A stretch of 34,934 nucleotides of DNA. Source: JARRQJ01 sp037381915. Its GTDB lineage: Bacteria; Pseudomonadota; Gammaproteobacteria; DRLM01. The translations under genes were made by a program, and so were the position numbers. The stretch is taken from the NCBI GenBank assembly GCA_037381915.1, contig JARRQJ010000020.1, positions 1-34,934 on the forward strand, read 5' to 3'. The notes below the pieces were generated by a model. The model did not search any database. It saw only the letters and a list, made by a program, of their open reading frames with translations, and had not been told where the DNA came from. This document shows, piece by piece, positions 33,806-34,934 of this stretch (positions within the stretch are counted from its first letter, which is position 1; each line of letters begins with the position of its first letter).

Positions 33806-34684
33806 TTAGGACCAGCGCTCCGAGCAAAATGCCGCGGCGATTGCCGCGGCGCGGGCATCGTGAAGGCTTTCTGCGGCCACCACTGCGTCCTGACCGGCGG
33901 TGAGCGCGGCGACATCGATGCCTGCGCACGCCTTTAGCACCTTACCCAACAAAACGGCCTTGGGATAGTGGTCTTGCATGCGTCCGCCATAGGCGCGGTA
34001 ATCACAAGCGCATAGCATCATGAACTGCTCAAAACGCTCCGGCAGACTAAAGGCACCTACACGTTCTAACAATGCGGCGACAGGACCGGCACGCACCTCC
34101 GTCACTCGGTGCACCCGTTCGCATTCGGCAAGTGCCAGCAGGGCCAGGTCGCGACACTCCGGGGGCACGCCGAATCGTTCGCACATCCCCTCAATGCGCG
34201 GGCGACCTCGCTCGATATGTCGATAGTGAACCGGCAGATGCTCGGGCGGAGAATCCGCCTTGCCGACGTTCATCACCATCGCGGTGAAGCGCACCGCCAG
34301 CGGTGCATTGCAGCGGGCAGCCTCGTCCACTACACGCAGCATATGTTTGCCGATGTCGACTTGCGGCGGGTCATCGGCGATTTGCGGGACGCCGAATAGC
34401 GCCGCCACCTCCGGCAACACCACTGGTAGTGCGCCACAAGCATGCAAGACCCGGAACATATTTGAGGGTGTTGGAGCCATTAGGCCGCGGACCAGTTCCT
34501 GCCAAGCATCACCCGGCGCCATCCCGGCCAATACACCAGACCTTACTTGTTCAAACATCTGACCCAGCGTCTCGTCATCCAGCCCGCCTTGCGGGCCGGC
34601 GTACAGGGCCGCCAGGCGCAGGATGCTCATCGCCGGATCGATCTGCACCAGAGCATGGGGAGAATGGCCACGTTCAGAGCTCAT
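33806..34684 (-). CDS. Stand-alone homologue of the CCA-adding enzyme C-terminal part, HD residues lost
   Basis: This encodes 292 residues that align with the neck/body and HD region of bacterial tRNA nucleotidyltransferase (Cca): WQELVRGLMAPTPSNMFRVL, ACGALPVVLPEVAALFGVPQ, SPPEHLPVHYRHIERGRP and GMCERFGVPPECRDLALLAL. The nucleotidyltransferase head with its Asp-x-Asp is entirely missing and the protein starts where that domain would end. In the HD motif the usual His-Asp before Leu/Val-Gly-Lys is Met138-Asn139, so phosphohydrolase activity is unlikely. It may bind tRNA or another RNA as a degenerate paralogue, or be a decaying gene; the frame is open throughout, favouring function. The ATG at 34684 has only a weak upstream site (GAGCTG). 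Confidence 0.75.
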   Translation of the reverse strand: MSSERGHSPHALVQIDPAMSILRLAALYAGPQGGLDDETLGQMFEQVRSGVLAGMAPGDAWQELVRGLMAPTPSNMFRVLHACGALPVVLPEVAALFGVPQIADDPPQVDIGKHMLRVVDEAARCNAPLAVRFTAMVMNVGKADSPPEHLPVHYRHIERGRPRIEGMCERFGVPPECRDLALLALAECERVHRVTEVRAGPVAALLERVGAFSLPERFEQFMMLCACDYRAYGGRMQDHYPKAVLLGKVLKACAGIDVAALTAGQDAVVAAESLHDARAAAIAAAFCSERWS

Positions 34685-34884
34685 GACAGCTCAGATGCCC
34701 CATAGGTAAAAATGATTAACACCCGGCCAGTGGCGACAGCACTGAAGGCTTCGCAATAAACTCCATGGCATATCCTCGTCGCCCCCAAACATCGCTTGCA
34801 CTGAATTGGCATTGAATGTGCTTTCAATGCTTAAACGCAGCAGGATGCCGCGTTCTTGTCGCAAATGCTTCATTGGAGAACGCC

Positions 34885-34934
34885 GTGCCCGTATTGACCG
34901 AAAACAAAATGCTTATTGAGATGGCGATAGCCAA
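34885..34934 (+). CDS. Possible 5' end of a gene running off the window
   Basis: A GTG at 34885 preceded by GGAGA (34875-34879) opens a frame (VPVLTENKMLIEMAIA) that continues past the window end. Too short to identify. It would be divergent from the CCA-like gene. The region 34685-34884 otherwise holds no supportable gene. Confidence 0.25.
   Translation, partial: MPVLTENKMLIEMAIA

Noticed and set aside
1..34934. CRISPR array, rRNA or tRNA genes
   Set aside because: No regularly spaced repeats, no rRNA-like blocks, and no T-loop/acceptor pattern was found by eye.

Overview
The window looks like a chromosomal segment of a gammaproteobacterium. Reasons: an Escherichia coli-type complex I operon with a fused NuoCD and a long NuoG carrying the N7 cluster site, GC-rich coding sequence, Shine-Dalgarno sites of the AGGAGG type, and gammaproteobacterial-looking accessory genes. 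I cannot name the genus. No rRNA, tRNA or CRISPR array was seen.

Layout. Positions 1-3424 are gene-poor and marked by mobile DNA: a 272-bp MITE-like element with terminal inverted repeats and 10-bp flanking direct repeats (601-893), a small exported hypothetical protein (1194-1604) and a decayed IS110-family transposase (1986-2991, minus strand) whose ribosome binding site lies inside a large hairpin. Positions 3425-5581 hold a two-gene unit for repair of oxidised methionine outside the cytoplasm: an MsrB-like reductase with a Tat-like leader, then a DipZ-like CcdA/thioredoxin membrane protein whose last codons are shifted by a G7 tract. Positions 6092-9018 carry minus-strand enzymes (dienelactone hydrolase family, NADPH:quinone reductase-like MDR) and an SPW-repeat membrane protein; a short relic of an IS91-type transposase lies between the first two.

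Positions 9680-12643 encode one 987-residue protein fusing transaldolase to transketolase, which would perform both carbon-transfer reactions of the non-oxidative pentose phosphate pathway. Between it and the nuo operon lie two merged gene relics on the minus strand: the C-terminal part of a MetA-type homoserine O-succinyltransferase (12715-13175) and a DUF2231-like membrane protein (13190-13576).

Positions 13685-28348 are a complete thirteen-gene nuoA-nuoN operon encoding proton-pumping NADH:quinone oxidoreductase. Most junctions overlap by 1-4 bases. Two junctions (nuoF/nuoG and nuoH/nuoI) are swollen by repeat-like inserts. NuoF has Ser-Ser where E. coli has Glu183-Thr184, a place tied to NADH/NADPH selectivity. 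The operon ends in a perfect 15-bp hairpin inside the last codons of nuoN, three bases from a convergent CBS-domain gene.

Positions 29273-34934 carry envelope and hypothetical genes: a duplicated DoxX/DoxD-like membrane protein, a lipoprotein, a His-rich exported protein, a glycine-zipper lipoprotein, a duplicated ~154-bp segment encoding two related ~58-residue small ORFs, an unrecognised cytoplasmic protein, and a stand-alone homologue of the C-terminal part of the CCA-adding enzyme that lacks its nucleotidyltransferase head and its HD residues.
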